A DNA stretch of 64,000 nucleotides from Batrachochytrium dendrobatidis JAM81 (Eukaryota; Chytridiomycota; Chytridiomycetes; Rhizophydiales): positions 1,451,279-1,515,278 of the forward strand of contig NW_006281101.1 in the NCBI RefSeq assembly GCF_000203795.2, in the 5' to 3' direction. How positions within the stretch are numbered: the stretch's first letter is position 1; each line of letters starts with the position of its first letter. Made by a program: the position numbers and the translations under genes. Below the pieces are notes generated by a model, which was not told where the DNA came from, ran no database searches, and saw only the letters and a list, made by a program, of their open reading frames with translations. Below are positions 25,242-35,866 of this stretch, in pieces.

Positions 25242-26350
25242 TTACATTGAGGCTCCAGCGTTTGCTTTGCACTGCTTCAGCATATCAAAGTAAAATTGGC
25301 TGCATATACGATAAATAAAAAAACAGTGGTTAGTTTTAGTTGCATTAGTATCTGGATAATGCAGACCATTACAACCGTATTCAGATGAAACAAGAAATTA
25401 AATAAGAATTGAACACATGATTGATCTTGATCCATCCCACACTTGTTCAACTTCCAATTCTCGTATAAAATATTGGATGATTGACATGTAGAGTTGCATT
25501 CCTGAAATGTGTGATTTTTGTTTTCTCAAACCAGATCGCAAACGTATCTGATATTAGGATACAACATAATTTAAATGAAAAGAATCCGATACAATGTTTG
25601 GTTTCAAACTTGTGATCGTACAATATATGGCTATGCCAAGGTGGAAAACAGGTTCAAAACCATAGTTTGATCGCTGTTCATCATGCAATGGAGATTGTTT
25701 TTGAAGAATTGAAAAAGCAGCCAATATCTAATAGAAAGGCACAGTAAACATTGGATCATTGCCTATTCCAAAGCAAGATAGAGGCAATGATGGCAAGATG
25801 AATACAAATGTCGCATTGACATGAATACGGCCGTAAAAAATAGATCGTTTTAGTTTTGATTCACCCAAACACTCACCATGATGCGATATCACCCGAATTG
25901 GTTTCAATGCATCTGTTGAAAGCATTTTGATCAGCCTGACAAACAGCAAAAGGGGATTGCTGATACTGTTGCTGCTGAACTTGAGGAGCAGGCTCTTGGA
26001 CCTGTTGTGGCTGGCTGCTACCACCAAACATGCCAGACAGACCAGCACCAAGAGTGTGACCAACAGCACTTCCAACAGCTACACCAGCAGCAGTGGATGC
26101 CATATTGGCAAACAGGCTCTAATAATATGAATCAAGTGGTTAGTTGATGAAAAGTAGTCATTGAAGAATTTGGTAGAATTAGAACACGATGGAAACATAC
26201 AGGTTGCTGTGGAGCTGGAGCAGCAACAGACTGCTGTTGCATAGTAGCTGGAGGACCAGAGTTTTGTACCGGAGCAGCAGCACGGGAGGGAGCAGCACGG
26301 GAGGGAGCAGCACGAGAGGGAGCAGAAGTACGACGTTGAGTGCGAGCCAT
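25242..26350 (-). CDS. MIX17: CHCHD2/CHCHD10-type twin CX9C protein
   Basis: Mitochondrial intermembrane-space protein linked to respiration. Three exons. Exon 1 (start at 26350) is basic and Ala-rich with a triplicated SRAAP unit ([20 protein letters not shown]), acting as a targeting sequence. Exon 2 has the conserved hydrophobic [20 protein letters not shown] core, a Gln-rich linker and [11 protein letters not shown]. Exon 3 (25299-25242) completes the second CX9C helix: after a codon split TG|C it reads [11 protein letters not shown] and ends KANAGASM. Both Cys pairs show nine-residue spacing, the Mia40/Erv1 oxidative-folding substrate pattern. The second intron is 577 bases, far longer than its neighbours, because a repeat element sits in it. 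Family very secure. Confidence 0.92.
25490..25838 (-). mobile_element. MITE-like element copy 2, inside the CHCHD2 intron
   Basis: Read on the minus strand it begins ACGGCCGTATTCATGTCAAT (end at about 25835), followed by GCTTTGGAATAG and TTTCTATTAG and the core words AAACTATGGTTTTGAAC and CATAGCCATATATTGTACGA. All are shared with the copies near 44.5, 49.3, 50.8 and 57.6 kb. The other end (GTTGCATTCCTGAAATGTG, near 25490) is a degraded match to the second terminal repeat. No coding capacity. It is completely inside the 577-base intron 25300-25876. Boundaries are approximate. Confidence 0.6.
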
Positions 26351-26474
26351 TTGGAATGAATTCGATTGAAATTTTTTGGAAAGTTGAATCAATTCATGAC
26401 TGACATAAAGTCTTGCTGCAGTTGAAATGCAAAGAATGGAGTTTAGCGATACACACTGCAAAGAAATGCAATGA

Positions 26475-26570
26475 ATTTAATTGGAAATAAATCATAAGAT
26501 TTGGTTGGAATAAATCATGACGGATTTAATTGGGATAAATCATAAGATTCAACTGAAATAAATCACTCAG
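26475..26570. repeat. imperfect tandem repeat, four units of 23-25 bp
   Basis: Four head-to-tail units start at 26475, 26499, 26524 and 26547. Each has the form ATTyrryTGrrATAAATCAT followed by AAG or ACGG/CTCAG. The units differ by a few bases and are 24, 25, 23 and 24 long. It lies about 125 bases upstream of the CHCHD2 start codon, so it may belong to that promoter. Read directly from sequence. Confidence 0.7.
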
Positions 26571-27957
26571 GTTGTTGAGAGTTAATTGATGTTTTAGAGT
26601 GGCAAAGTTTGTCCGGCATAACAATCAAGGGCTGTCGAGATAATCTAGCTACGGGTGCACTTATACTACTTAACCCTTCAATTATAACGTTTATTGGTGT
26701 TTTTTAAACTCAAGGATTTCACTCCACCACAAATCTTAGTATTGTTTTACGCCATTGGCAATATCTGGATAAGAATCGACTCTGCAACAACCTACTATCT
26801 AGCCAGTCTGGCAAGCTTTACTGTATTCAACCTCTATCGTTTTGGTTGATTCCTCAACCCAACTTTTACATTTTTTGGATTCAACTCCAGCCAGAACGCC
26901 ATCTAAAAAGTGCAAGGCGCTGCGCAGGTAAATACAATGCATGAATATTATCCAGTGACTATTCTGAATCGGCACTCTTGTTCTATCAACTGTTGTCCTT
27001 CAGCTATGAATACAACACACTTTAAAAGAATTGGAGGCAATGGTTGGTAGCAAAGCCCAGTGTTGCCGTCAAATTGATTTGTTCCAACAAGGTTAGCCCA
27101 AAGTTGAAGCGATTGGAATGTGTGCTCGAGCTAGATGTAGTAACTTGACCTCTATGCAAGCTACTTGCTAGTAGCAGCCTTGATACTATCCCCACACCTT
27201 TGCCACTTGTTCCCTTCAAGGAGCTGTATTAAGGGACTTGAACTCCTTTGAAAATAGTCCACAGAAGCATAGGGTGGCTCCAAGGAAGGGTTTAGGAAAG
27301 GAAATGGATACTGTCCTAGAGTTGTTTAGCAATAGACAGGGTGAAGTGATGAGTGTTGGGTCTAGCAGTGCTATGCAACTCGAGACATGTAGCTTCTAGT
27401 ATTCTGGTTGGAGTCATCAAAGCATGAGGGCGGATCTCATGCTCCAGTATCACATGATATAGGTATAAGCTGTTTGCAACCAAATAGGGTTTGAGCAAGT
27501 CAGTAGTGCTGGTCATTGGATTGCAATTCAGCACTACATTGCTTTGGATTTACGGCGAACCTCCCTGATGGATTGAACCGCAATCCATGCAGAATTCCAT
27601 GTTTATTTTTAAAAGTGTAGCCTATGCGCTATAGTCAAGTGCGACCATGCAGATTTCACAGCACTGTCTTGAACACAGGAATAGAGTTTGAAAGCCTTGG
27701 ACTGACGTTGCGTGTCTATACATGGACACAACTGATGGCCAAGTAGATTTGGTTTTAAAAATCGTGCTTTGCAGTTTGGTATTTGAATATGTCCAATTCT
27801 TTTGGCATTGCATATCTGAATATAGTATCAGCCTCATCTCATTATGCCTTTCCCCACAATAGCCCGTTTTTGTTGATCAGGTTTATCCATGGATAGTCCA
27901 AAGCCATGCGTGCTGTTCTGCCGCATAGCTGTTTTCGTGCCAAAAAACAATATTTGT
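26571..27957. other. gene-free stretch, possible degraded transposon remnant
   Basis: Nearly 1.4 kb with no recognisable gene. Short minus-strand frames at 27022-27219 and 27316-27534 carry no known domain. A perfect 9-bp inverted repeat, GTAGTGCTG ... CAGCACTAC (about 27502-27535), flanks a 17-base loop, and the minus-strand reading starts TGTAGTGCTGAATTG, a TG-start such as seen at LTR ends. I could not find a matching second LTR, a primer-binding site or reverse transcriptase, so a solo LTR is only a guess. Confidence 0.3.
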
Positions 27958-28437
27958 TACAGCCATATTCACGTAAATGGAAATTGTATTTTTGTGCAAT
28001 TCACTGCCTCTACTTTGAAGACAGCGATTGACTATCTGTTGTGCTTTTCTATTGGAGATGGACTTTGATGGATATTCTCAATTTTTCAAAACATATACCC
28101 ATCATATGATGCCCACAATTAAGCTATGGTTTTTGACCAAGATGATCTTTGAACCGCCCTTTTTCTTTTGTTGTATTCCAATCTCATATTCGCGTTCAAG
28201 ACAACAAGAACTGCAACACTTGTTTCTATGTCAGTCATTGAATGTTTGACTGGCATAGAGACAAGTGTGGGGTTGATTGAAACTGATGTGAATATTTATC
28301 GTTGTACAAAACAGCATGGAGGAGTTGAATTTAATAAGCAATGTTGCTCAGTGGATTGGCACCCATCATTCACAAGACTGGCTGTTTGTTGTGTATTTGG
28401 CACCCTGATTGTGTTCCACTTATGTGAATACGGCTGA
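27958..28437 (+). mobile_element. MITE-like element copy 3, with both terminal inverted repeats
   Basis: The left end TACAGCCATATTCACGTAAA (27958-27977) and the right end, whose complement reads CAGCCGTATTCACATAAG (28436-28419), are inverted repeats of each other with few mismatches. The extended ends (ATGGAA and GTGGAACAC) match too. Inside, TTTCTATTGGAG, ACCCATCATATGATG and AAGCTATGGTTTTT correspond to the internal core of other copies. At 480 bp it is the longest copy. The interior has no long ORF. It lies about 400 bases upstream of the KCH-like gene. Confidence 0.65.
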
Positions 28438-28831
28438 AAAGCTCTCCATTCCACATCGCTACGCAGCCCTGACATCACCCTATTTTGCTTTACTCGTTTG
28501 TCAGTCTTTTACAGCAGTGCCATAAATGATGATGGCCTAGCGAAAGCTACTCCACACTTGCTTGACCACACGCAGTAATCCGTTGTATTTCGAGTCAATT
28601 CCACGCAGTGTTCCATTTTAAGCCTGCCACTTATTTACAAAAGCTTGGCGCGACAAATGCTTCAACTGGTGCTGACTTGAAACGGTTTAGTTTCCAATTC
28701 ACTATAATTAGCTCCTGCTTGACCATCTTTCCAATTCTTTTTATTTTCGTATCGAGTGTCGATTCAGACCGACCCAAACTATTATTGTACTTTAGTAACC
28801 CATTACTGTTTTAGAATCTACATAAGCTCTA

Positions 28832-29853
28832 ATGGGTCAGCCTGAACAGGATATATCAGGAAACGATAGTGCCTATGGCTCACCAGTGACATGCTACAAC
28901 CACCACCGACACTCTTTTGATACTTCAGTGTCTACGTCAGTGCCCCTTCCTCGCTTGGACTGCATTGATTTTACATTTGGGGCCAAACCCATTAGTCTAT
29001 TTACTAGAATAGGGAGATGGTACCTTCTCATATCAGTCCGATTGATTCCTTTGTTGTACTGTCTGGAGATAGTGTTCTTTTCACTGCTGTTTGCCATGGT
29101 TAGGATGCACAACAATGTTGAGCTAGAATCCTACATGCCAGCCATTTTTTCAGGAATTCTTGCCGTATCATTGGTGTTGTCGCTCGTGCTGGTCGGAGTA
29201 GACTATCGCAGTGCACGTCGTATAGTGATGAGTAGCTCCATCAAGGGAGCAGTGATGAACCACCTGGCATACTATTATTTTTCAACAGGATGTACTAGAC
29301 GATATGAGTTTCTATCCAAGATTCGAAACTCGGGTGACAAGATGTTTGATTCATTAGCCTTTTTTGTTTATTTCCGTTTAAAAGGTAAGGTTTTGTCATG
29401 TTGATATTAGTTTTGACACCATGCTCACGCATTTTGGATAACATAGGATGGAAGTATGTTGTAACTCAAATACCAAGACAATGGGGATACATGCTGTTTG
29501 TGTGGTGGTTTATTATTGTTGGCAATCCATTAAAGCATCAACGAGAAAGCTCGTTGCATGACACCAACTCCGACCAAGGGATTGGATCGAACCTTTTGCC
29601 AGCCATTCCAGATATGCTTCAATCCAACACACTCCCGCAGGCCATGTTTATCATGGCATCACTTCTTATTTTGGCATGGATGGTGCAACTAGCGAGCCTG
29701 ATGATTTCGGTATTAATATATCCAGTGCTGCTGGCACTCATTCCCATGCCGAGTCTGGAAGGATACTGCAATGATGTGATCCAGGAACGCACGGAGCAAC
29801 TACTGATTGAGATGAATGTTAAGCGATACGAATCACAAACCATACTTGTCTAG
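28832..29853 (+). CDS. KCH-like fungal membrane protein (potassium influx)
   Basis: Two exons, 28832-29384 and 29447-29853, together 960 nt for 319 residues. A polar N terminus is followed by hydrophobic segments: YLLISVRLIPLLYCLEIVFF, a second around AIFSGILAVSLVLSLVLVG, one at GYMLFVWWFIIVG, and a long one near SLLILAWMVQLASLMISVLI. Between them the soluble segment DSLAFFVYFRLKGWKYVVTQ, with a C-terminal cytoplasmic YCNDVIQER, resembles the fungal KCH (Kch1/Kch2/Prm6) family, which promotes low-affinity K+ influx and Ca2+ signalling at the plasma membrane. The resemblance is from memory of the conserved 'D-x-x-x-F-F-x-F-F-x-F-K-G-W' block. The splice joins ...LK|GWK in phase. Medium confidence; it could be another fungal multi-span family. 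Confidence 0.55.
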
Positions 29854-30008
29854 CAGACTGTAATTTTGGAATCCTTTAGGAAGGATTGTGTTCTGTATAA
29901 AAGATCTTTAATGAAGAACAGTTTGTACCAATATTGAGTTGCATTCGAACATGGTCGAGTAAAGGTTAGTTTTATTCAAGTTGGTTTCTCGTCTGGCATT
30001 CAACAAGC

Positions 30009-33000
30009 ATGCAGGAAGTGACCATCAAACCAAGAGATATCTTCAAACACACTGTTGTTGTAGACGAACCCTTCAAGGAACTATGCTGGAACTTTTGTAC
30101 TCGTCGCAAGAACATATCGTTTGGTCTATTCCGTATTATTCGTAAACCAGTTGCTGGAGAACCAGCAAAGCTGGTTCTAGTGAGTGGGTCCATGAATGAA
30201 CTAGGAAGAAACTACACTACAAATCAGGACGGAGCTTTGGCTCTAAACAACAGTCCATTGCCTTCTCCAAGACTCGACAAGTCTATTGGCATTCACTCTC
30301 CCATCAAAGATCTTGCTGGAAATGTCGATACTAGCCATGTCTTGAATTCAACTGTTCCTGGTGTCAGTCATACAAAAACAGTCCATGGAAGACGCACGAC
30401 TGTCAGTACTGGCTCTTGTCATCCTCCCACTTCCATCAGATCCAACACTTCTCCAACATTCGCTCTTCATCCTCAAACTATATCACCTAACCCTTCCACT
30501 GCTTCCATTACAACCTCACTTCCTGCTGCTGGACTCGCCTTTGCCTCGGCTGATGTCAGCACTCATCCTCACATTCATCATGCCTACAATCCAACCAACT
30601 CTGCTAACCTCCCTTTACAACACACTACTGTATCAATGGGTGATCTCAGTGCTTCCACTACTCCACCTATGCTTCATCATTCTGGAAAAGACGGAAGCTT
30701 GTCTTCTCTTCGCTCAATCGATAACGCTGTTTCGGGTACAAATAAAAAACAACAACGCCCAAGATTGGATGATCCCGATTTGGAAGAAGTCATTCAAATT
30801 GCTCATTACGAAAGTTCAAAGGCTACAATCAAGGGAAACTACTATATTCAGGAACCCGGTACTTAGTAAGTCTATATCCAATCTATCATCTTTTCTCAAC
30901 CATCCGTCTTGAAATGAATAGTCTCGATGGTTAACCTCGTAATTGACGCGATCCCTTTTCTCTCTGTTTCATCTTCTTGCTAGCATCCTTGTGTTTGATA
31001 ACAGATTTTCTGTCAATACTTCAAAAAAACTCTTTTTTTTTGTCGCACTCATGGACGTCGAGCCTACTGCTATGGTTATAAAAAAGGAAGTCGAAGGCTG
31101 GATGTTGAAAAAGGGAAACCGCAAAATGCAAGGGTTTCAACGTCGTTGGGTAGAGGTCGATTCAAGTGGTTCCCTTATTTATTATAAAAGTCCGGGAAAG
31201 TATGTATGTCAATCTCGAGATTCATTTTCTAAAACTCTAACCGTGATTTAAATGCTTTAGTCCAAGTCGTGGCTCGGTTTCATTGTCAACCGCTGCAATT
31301 CGACTTGATCATGGTATGTTTTTCGATCACTCTGTCCACCATACAGCTGACTACCAATGGAATCACTAATTTTTTTTTATCCAATGTCTTAGATCATTTG
31401 TTGATTGATATTGGCAAGTACTAGCACTCCAATTCATTCTTGACATATCGCTTAACCAATTTTCTCATCCTTGATTTTTTACCGACTCGTATAATATATC
31501 TGCTCATTTAGATTCAGGCCAATCCACCTACCATTTCAAAGTTGAGACTTTGCAAGAGTTTGAAAGATGGACAGGCTGTATTGAAAAGTTTGCAGCATCT
31601 AGATCAATGCAGCTTGTGGATGAAAACTGCTCATTCCTCAATGACAATCTCAATTTGGTATCCAACCTCAACAGCAGTCCTGCTCAATCTTCTCAGATCA
31701 CTGATCCAGAGCTTGATATTATTCACCATCAAGTCTCGACTGTTCTTGTTACACTCAAACAAGAACTCGTGCGTATGAATGATCTAGCCGATACGTTCAA
31801 ATCCCGCATTGATTCCAAAACTCACTCAAAAGAGCTTGTTCATATTCTCAATAACATTTCTGATACGACATCAAGGCTAATCACTACATCCGCAACAACA
31901 TCCAGTCAGCTTCACGCATTCCATACACGTATTCAAGGACAACGAGAAAGATCTGGCACAATGATTCAGCAGGCCGAGTCGGCATTTTATGCTTGCTTAA
32001 ACGACAACAACTGTGTCAGAAAACGATTTGGGTTAGAACCGGTTACTACCGCAACTTTTTTACCCAACGGTGTATTCATGTCTACTTATCACGAGCGTAT
32101 GGGAAGTGTGACATCTACATTTAAAGATGATGAATTCTTTGATGCCCAGGAAGGAAGTGAGGATTCTTATCGAACAGATTCTGAGGATAGTCTTCAATAT
32201 AGAGAAGCTGAACAACACGGTCGCTACGAGTCGGATATTATTAAAAGTAGCAGTGGAGGCGTGTCGATGTTGAAATTGAGTACAAGTGTAGAAGACGCAA
32301 GACTGGCAATGAGCTCTATGGAACTCACTCCTAAGCTAACTGAGCCTGCTTTGAATAAGATGCACACAGTGCAAAATTTGGCCAACTCTGCTACGCAAGT
32401 CATCAAGCGTCGTGTTAAGCTTCCTGCACCTGCCTGTTCGATGCAAAATGTCAGCATTCTCTCCATTTTACGTAATAATGTAAGCTGATCTTATAGATGT
32501 GAAGCTGGTTTGACGCTGTACTCTACTTTTAAACTGTGCATCCATCAAACCTTGACAAACTTTTGACTATTTTTATAGGTTGGTAAAGATTTGTCGACTG
32601 TAACGATGCCCATTGTACTGAATGAGCCTATTAGCTTATTACAGAAATTATGCGAAGAGTTGGAGTACTCGGATTTACTTGATACTGCTGCGCATACTAC
32701 TGACCCTGTTGATCGCCTATGTTACATTGCTGGTGGGTTTTTTTGTCGAGACTTTATTACGCAGTAATGTACTTAGTATATTTGATTTGAATGTATATAG
32801 GGTTTGTTGTTTCTGGTTACTCGTCTACAGTGTATCGAGCCGCTCGAAAACCTTTCAATCCATTGTTGGGCGAGACATTTGAATTCATTCGACCAGATAA
32901 AGGTGAGCTTGTGTAGACATGTGTTTTCATTGTAACCAATTCATCAACCTTGTGTGATGTGGATTAGGATTTAAATTCGTTTCGGAAAAAGTCAGCCATC

Positions 33001-34254
33001 ATCCACCTGTTATGGCATGCTATGCCGAATCAAAAAACTATCGTATTTTTCAAGACTCGTTGCTCAAGACTAAATTTTGGGGGTAATTATTTTGTCCAAC
33101 AACTGATGCATTTATTCTGATGGCTGATGGTTTGTATATGCTTTATATAGAAAATCAATGGAGCTGAACAATACAGGAACAGGTGAGTCATTTTAATCAA
33201 TGGATCAGCATTGTATGTCAAACCTACATGTAGATCTTGGGTTAAATTGACCGATTCGTATATTTAAAACTTTGGGTTATTAGTGCATCTCGAGTTTCCA
33301 GCTTTAAATGAAGAATATGTGTGGTCCAAGGTCACAACATCTATGCGAAATCTGTTTGCTCCCAGCAGATATCTTGAACACCACGGCATAATGAAGATCT
33401 CGAGTCTAACAACAGGTAGGTAACAAAACTGGGCCACTGTTTTATGTGTATCAAATGTTCATCACTTGCTGTGTACTTGTAAACAATAGGATATTGCTGC
33501 GAATTGACGTTCAAGGAATCAGGATACTTTACTAGTGCCAACAATGAAGTAGTTGGTGCAGTGTTTAATCCACGTGGACAAAAAGTCATTTCGCTCTGGT
33601 ATGTACCATTCAAGTCGTTTACAAACCAAATTGTATCATCACTTAATCAATGTTTTTTGAAACAATCAAAACGTAGTGGCAAGTGGGATCATTCATTCAA
33701 CAAGTTCCTTGACTCGGCACCAGATAAACTACAAGTTATTTGGCGTGCTTCGCCTTTTCCTTCTGACCAGGCAGACAACTATGGATTTACGCAGTTTGCT
33801 GTCGAGTTGAATGGTATGTCTAATGAGTTTGATGTTACAAGGTTTAATCTGTAAAGGGCTTTTATTTAAATCTTTGATAGAAATCACGCCAGATATAGTC
33901 AATATGCTACCAAGCACTGATGTGCGATACCGTCCTGACCAGCGCATGTATGAAGAGGTAATCATTGCAGTATTATTTCACAAGGTGCTTGCTACAAAGT
34001 ATTCAGGCTCATTATGCTAACTGTGTGGGATATGTTAGGGTAAAGCGGAACAAGCCGAAGAAGAAAAGCTTCGACTTGAACAAAAACAGCGGGAAACTCG
34101 CAAGGCCATGGAAGCCAGCGGGAAACAATGGACACCACAATGGTTTGAGCTTCAGCCAGACGAGCACTCGGAAGGAGGTCGTGCATGGCGATATAAAGGC
34201 GGGTACTTTGAGCAACGAGGCAAATTTCCTCATACTATCGATCTGTTTACATAA
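30009..34254 (+). CDS. OSH3: oxysterol-binding protein, Osh3 type (GOLD-PH-FFAT-ORD)
   Basis: Lipid-transfer protein of ER-plasma membrane contacts. Domains in order: an N-terminal GOLD domain ([38 protein letters not shown]), interrupted by a Ser/Thr/Pro-rich insert of about 170 residues and resumed at [15 protein letters not shown]; a PH domain ([20 protein letters not shown] to [11 protein letters not shown]); a coiled-coil-like linker; a FFAT motif DDEFFDAQE (codons at 32126-32152) for binding VAP proteins; and the ORD with the signature [15 protein letters not shown], the lid-proximal [16 protein letters not shown] and [10 protein letters not shown]. The tail has the conserved [11 protein letters not shown] and [13 protein letters not shown]. 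About ten exons; the splice at 30867 joins GT|Y within the GOLD domain. GOLD-containing ORPs are typical of fungi. Confidence 0.93.
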
Positions 34255-34397
34255 TCTAGTATCATTCGTTTTATTTAGTATCGATTTAGATTTTGAAATA
34301 AAATTGGCTTTAATAAGATGCCGAAATTATCGATGCATTTTGAAATTTATTTTATTGGCATTTTCAAGTTTGAATTGCTTATAGAATTGACAATCAA

Positions 34398-35730
34398 ATG
34401 GCTGAGCAAACTGAACTAGAGCATCCGACTCGACTGCCATCTCAACAGCAGCAGCCAGAGTCGAATGCAACAGCATTTCCAGGATTCACTATACAGCATG
34501 TAAACAACTGTTGTTTTTCTTCATGGTATTCGCACTTTTCGCAATGCACTTTCAAGTCGATTGTAATCCAACCACTTCCAGAAACATTCATCGACTATTT
34601 AAATGCGGATGGTATTTATTTACCATCTGAAGTGTAAGCTCATTTCCAGTGTATTGCATCAAGACTGGTGATCATGACATTAACACGATATTTCCAATCA
34701 GAAACCATGCACCACTTGCCGAATATGATGTCGACTCGGATACGTCTAGTGAAGTGAATCAAGACGTATCCGATACAGAGGAAGACACACCGAATCCATC
34801 GTTTCCTACTCTCGAAGCACACATCATTTCATCCATCACTCGTCTTGGTGGTCGTATTTTCCCCAAACTCAATTGGTCATCACCTAAAGATGCTGCATGG
34901 ATTACGTTTGCAACAACACTTCAATGTACAACACCTGCAGATATCTTTTTGTTGTTGAAAAGTAGCGATTTTATTGCTCATGATTTGTCCCATGCGTATG
35001 AGGAATGTGTGGATTTTGAACCAGGTCATGATCAAGACCGACCCAAAGAGTTTGAACTGGTCCTGCGTGAATGGTTTGATTTGGCTCCATCCATGCAGTT
35101 TCGGTGTTTTGTTCATCATGGGGATTTGGTCGGTGAGTCGGTATTCAACTTCTCTTTTCAACCCTATCAATACCGACACTAAACTAACTTTGTTTATTGG
35201 TTAGGCATGTGTCAAAGAGATTCAGGCAACTATTTCGAATTTCTTAAACTTAATAGAAATACCATTGAGCTTGACTTGTGCAGATTCTTTGATTCAAAAA
35301 TCAGTGGAAAGTTTCCTGATCCCTCATGCAAGTATCCTTAGCTTACTTGAATGAAATGGATGTGATCTTTGATCATGTAATGTTGGAGTGGAATTTAACC
35401 TGTTTGGATCAACTTGATTTAGATGTGTTTGATGTTTACATGAATGCACGTACAAGAAATATATGGTTGATGGATTTCAACCCATTTGGACCTACAACGG
35501 ATGCTCTCCTCTACACGTGGCAAGAAATCCTGGAATCCACAGAATCCAAGTTACGCATTGTGGAATCCACCGCAGAAGCAGAACACCATGCTAAATCCAA
35601 TTTCAGCCATAACCGACTACCCAAAGAGGTATTCGATCTTTCAAACAATGCATCCATTCACGAATTTTCAGAACGGTTTAAACAAGGACTACTTCATGCT
35701 CAGTTTGACAAAGTAAGCCCTGAAAGATAA
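34398..35730 (+). CDS. CDC123: Cdc123 (eIF2 assembly chaperone)
   Basis: ATP-grasp-fold protein that binds eIF2-gamma and promotes assembly of the eIF2 trimer. Pieces: NCCFSSWYSHF and SIVIQPLPETFIDYLNADG near the N terminus (the C-x-F-S-x-W-Y motif is typical), an acidic linker (DVSDTEEDTP), FPKLNWSSPKDAAWI, PADIFLLLKSSDFIAHDL, FRCFVHHGDLVGMCQRDSG, and the metal-binding VYMNARTRNIWLMDFNPFG with the DFNPFG motif. Four to six exons; one splice falls after ...LPSEV and another near GDLVG. Length near 380 residues, normal. It sits 143 bases after OSH3 on the same strand with its own ATG. Confidence 0.92.
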
Positions 35731-35866
35731 AAATTCATCCATTCAAACATGACAATAAACCATATACTAGTAAAACCTATGTATTTTAAATAGTATAATA
35801 GCTAAACCACATCCCTTGATTATTTTTGCTCGTGCAAAAAGTAGACAGCGTATCCACAGATTGTAA

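Noticed and set aside
26571..27957. Full LTR retrotransposon
   Set aside because: No gag, protease, reverse transcriptase or integrase frame and no pair of long direct repeats could be found.
30361..30912. 183-codon plus-strand frame
   Set aside because: Out-of-frame reading of the Ser/Thr/Pro-rich insert of the Osh3 GOLD exon; Leu/Pro-rich composition reflects codon shift.
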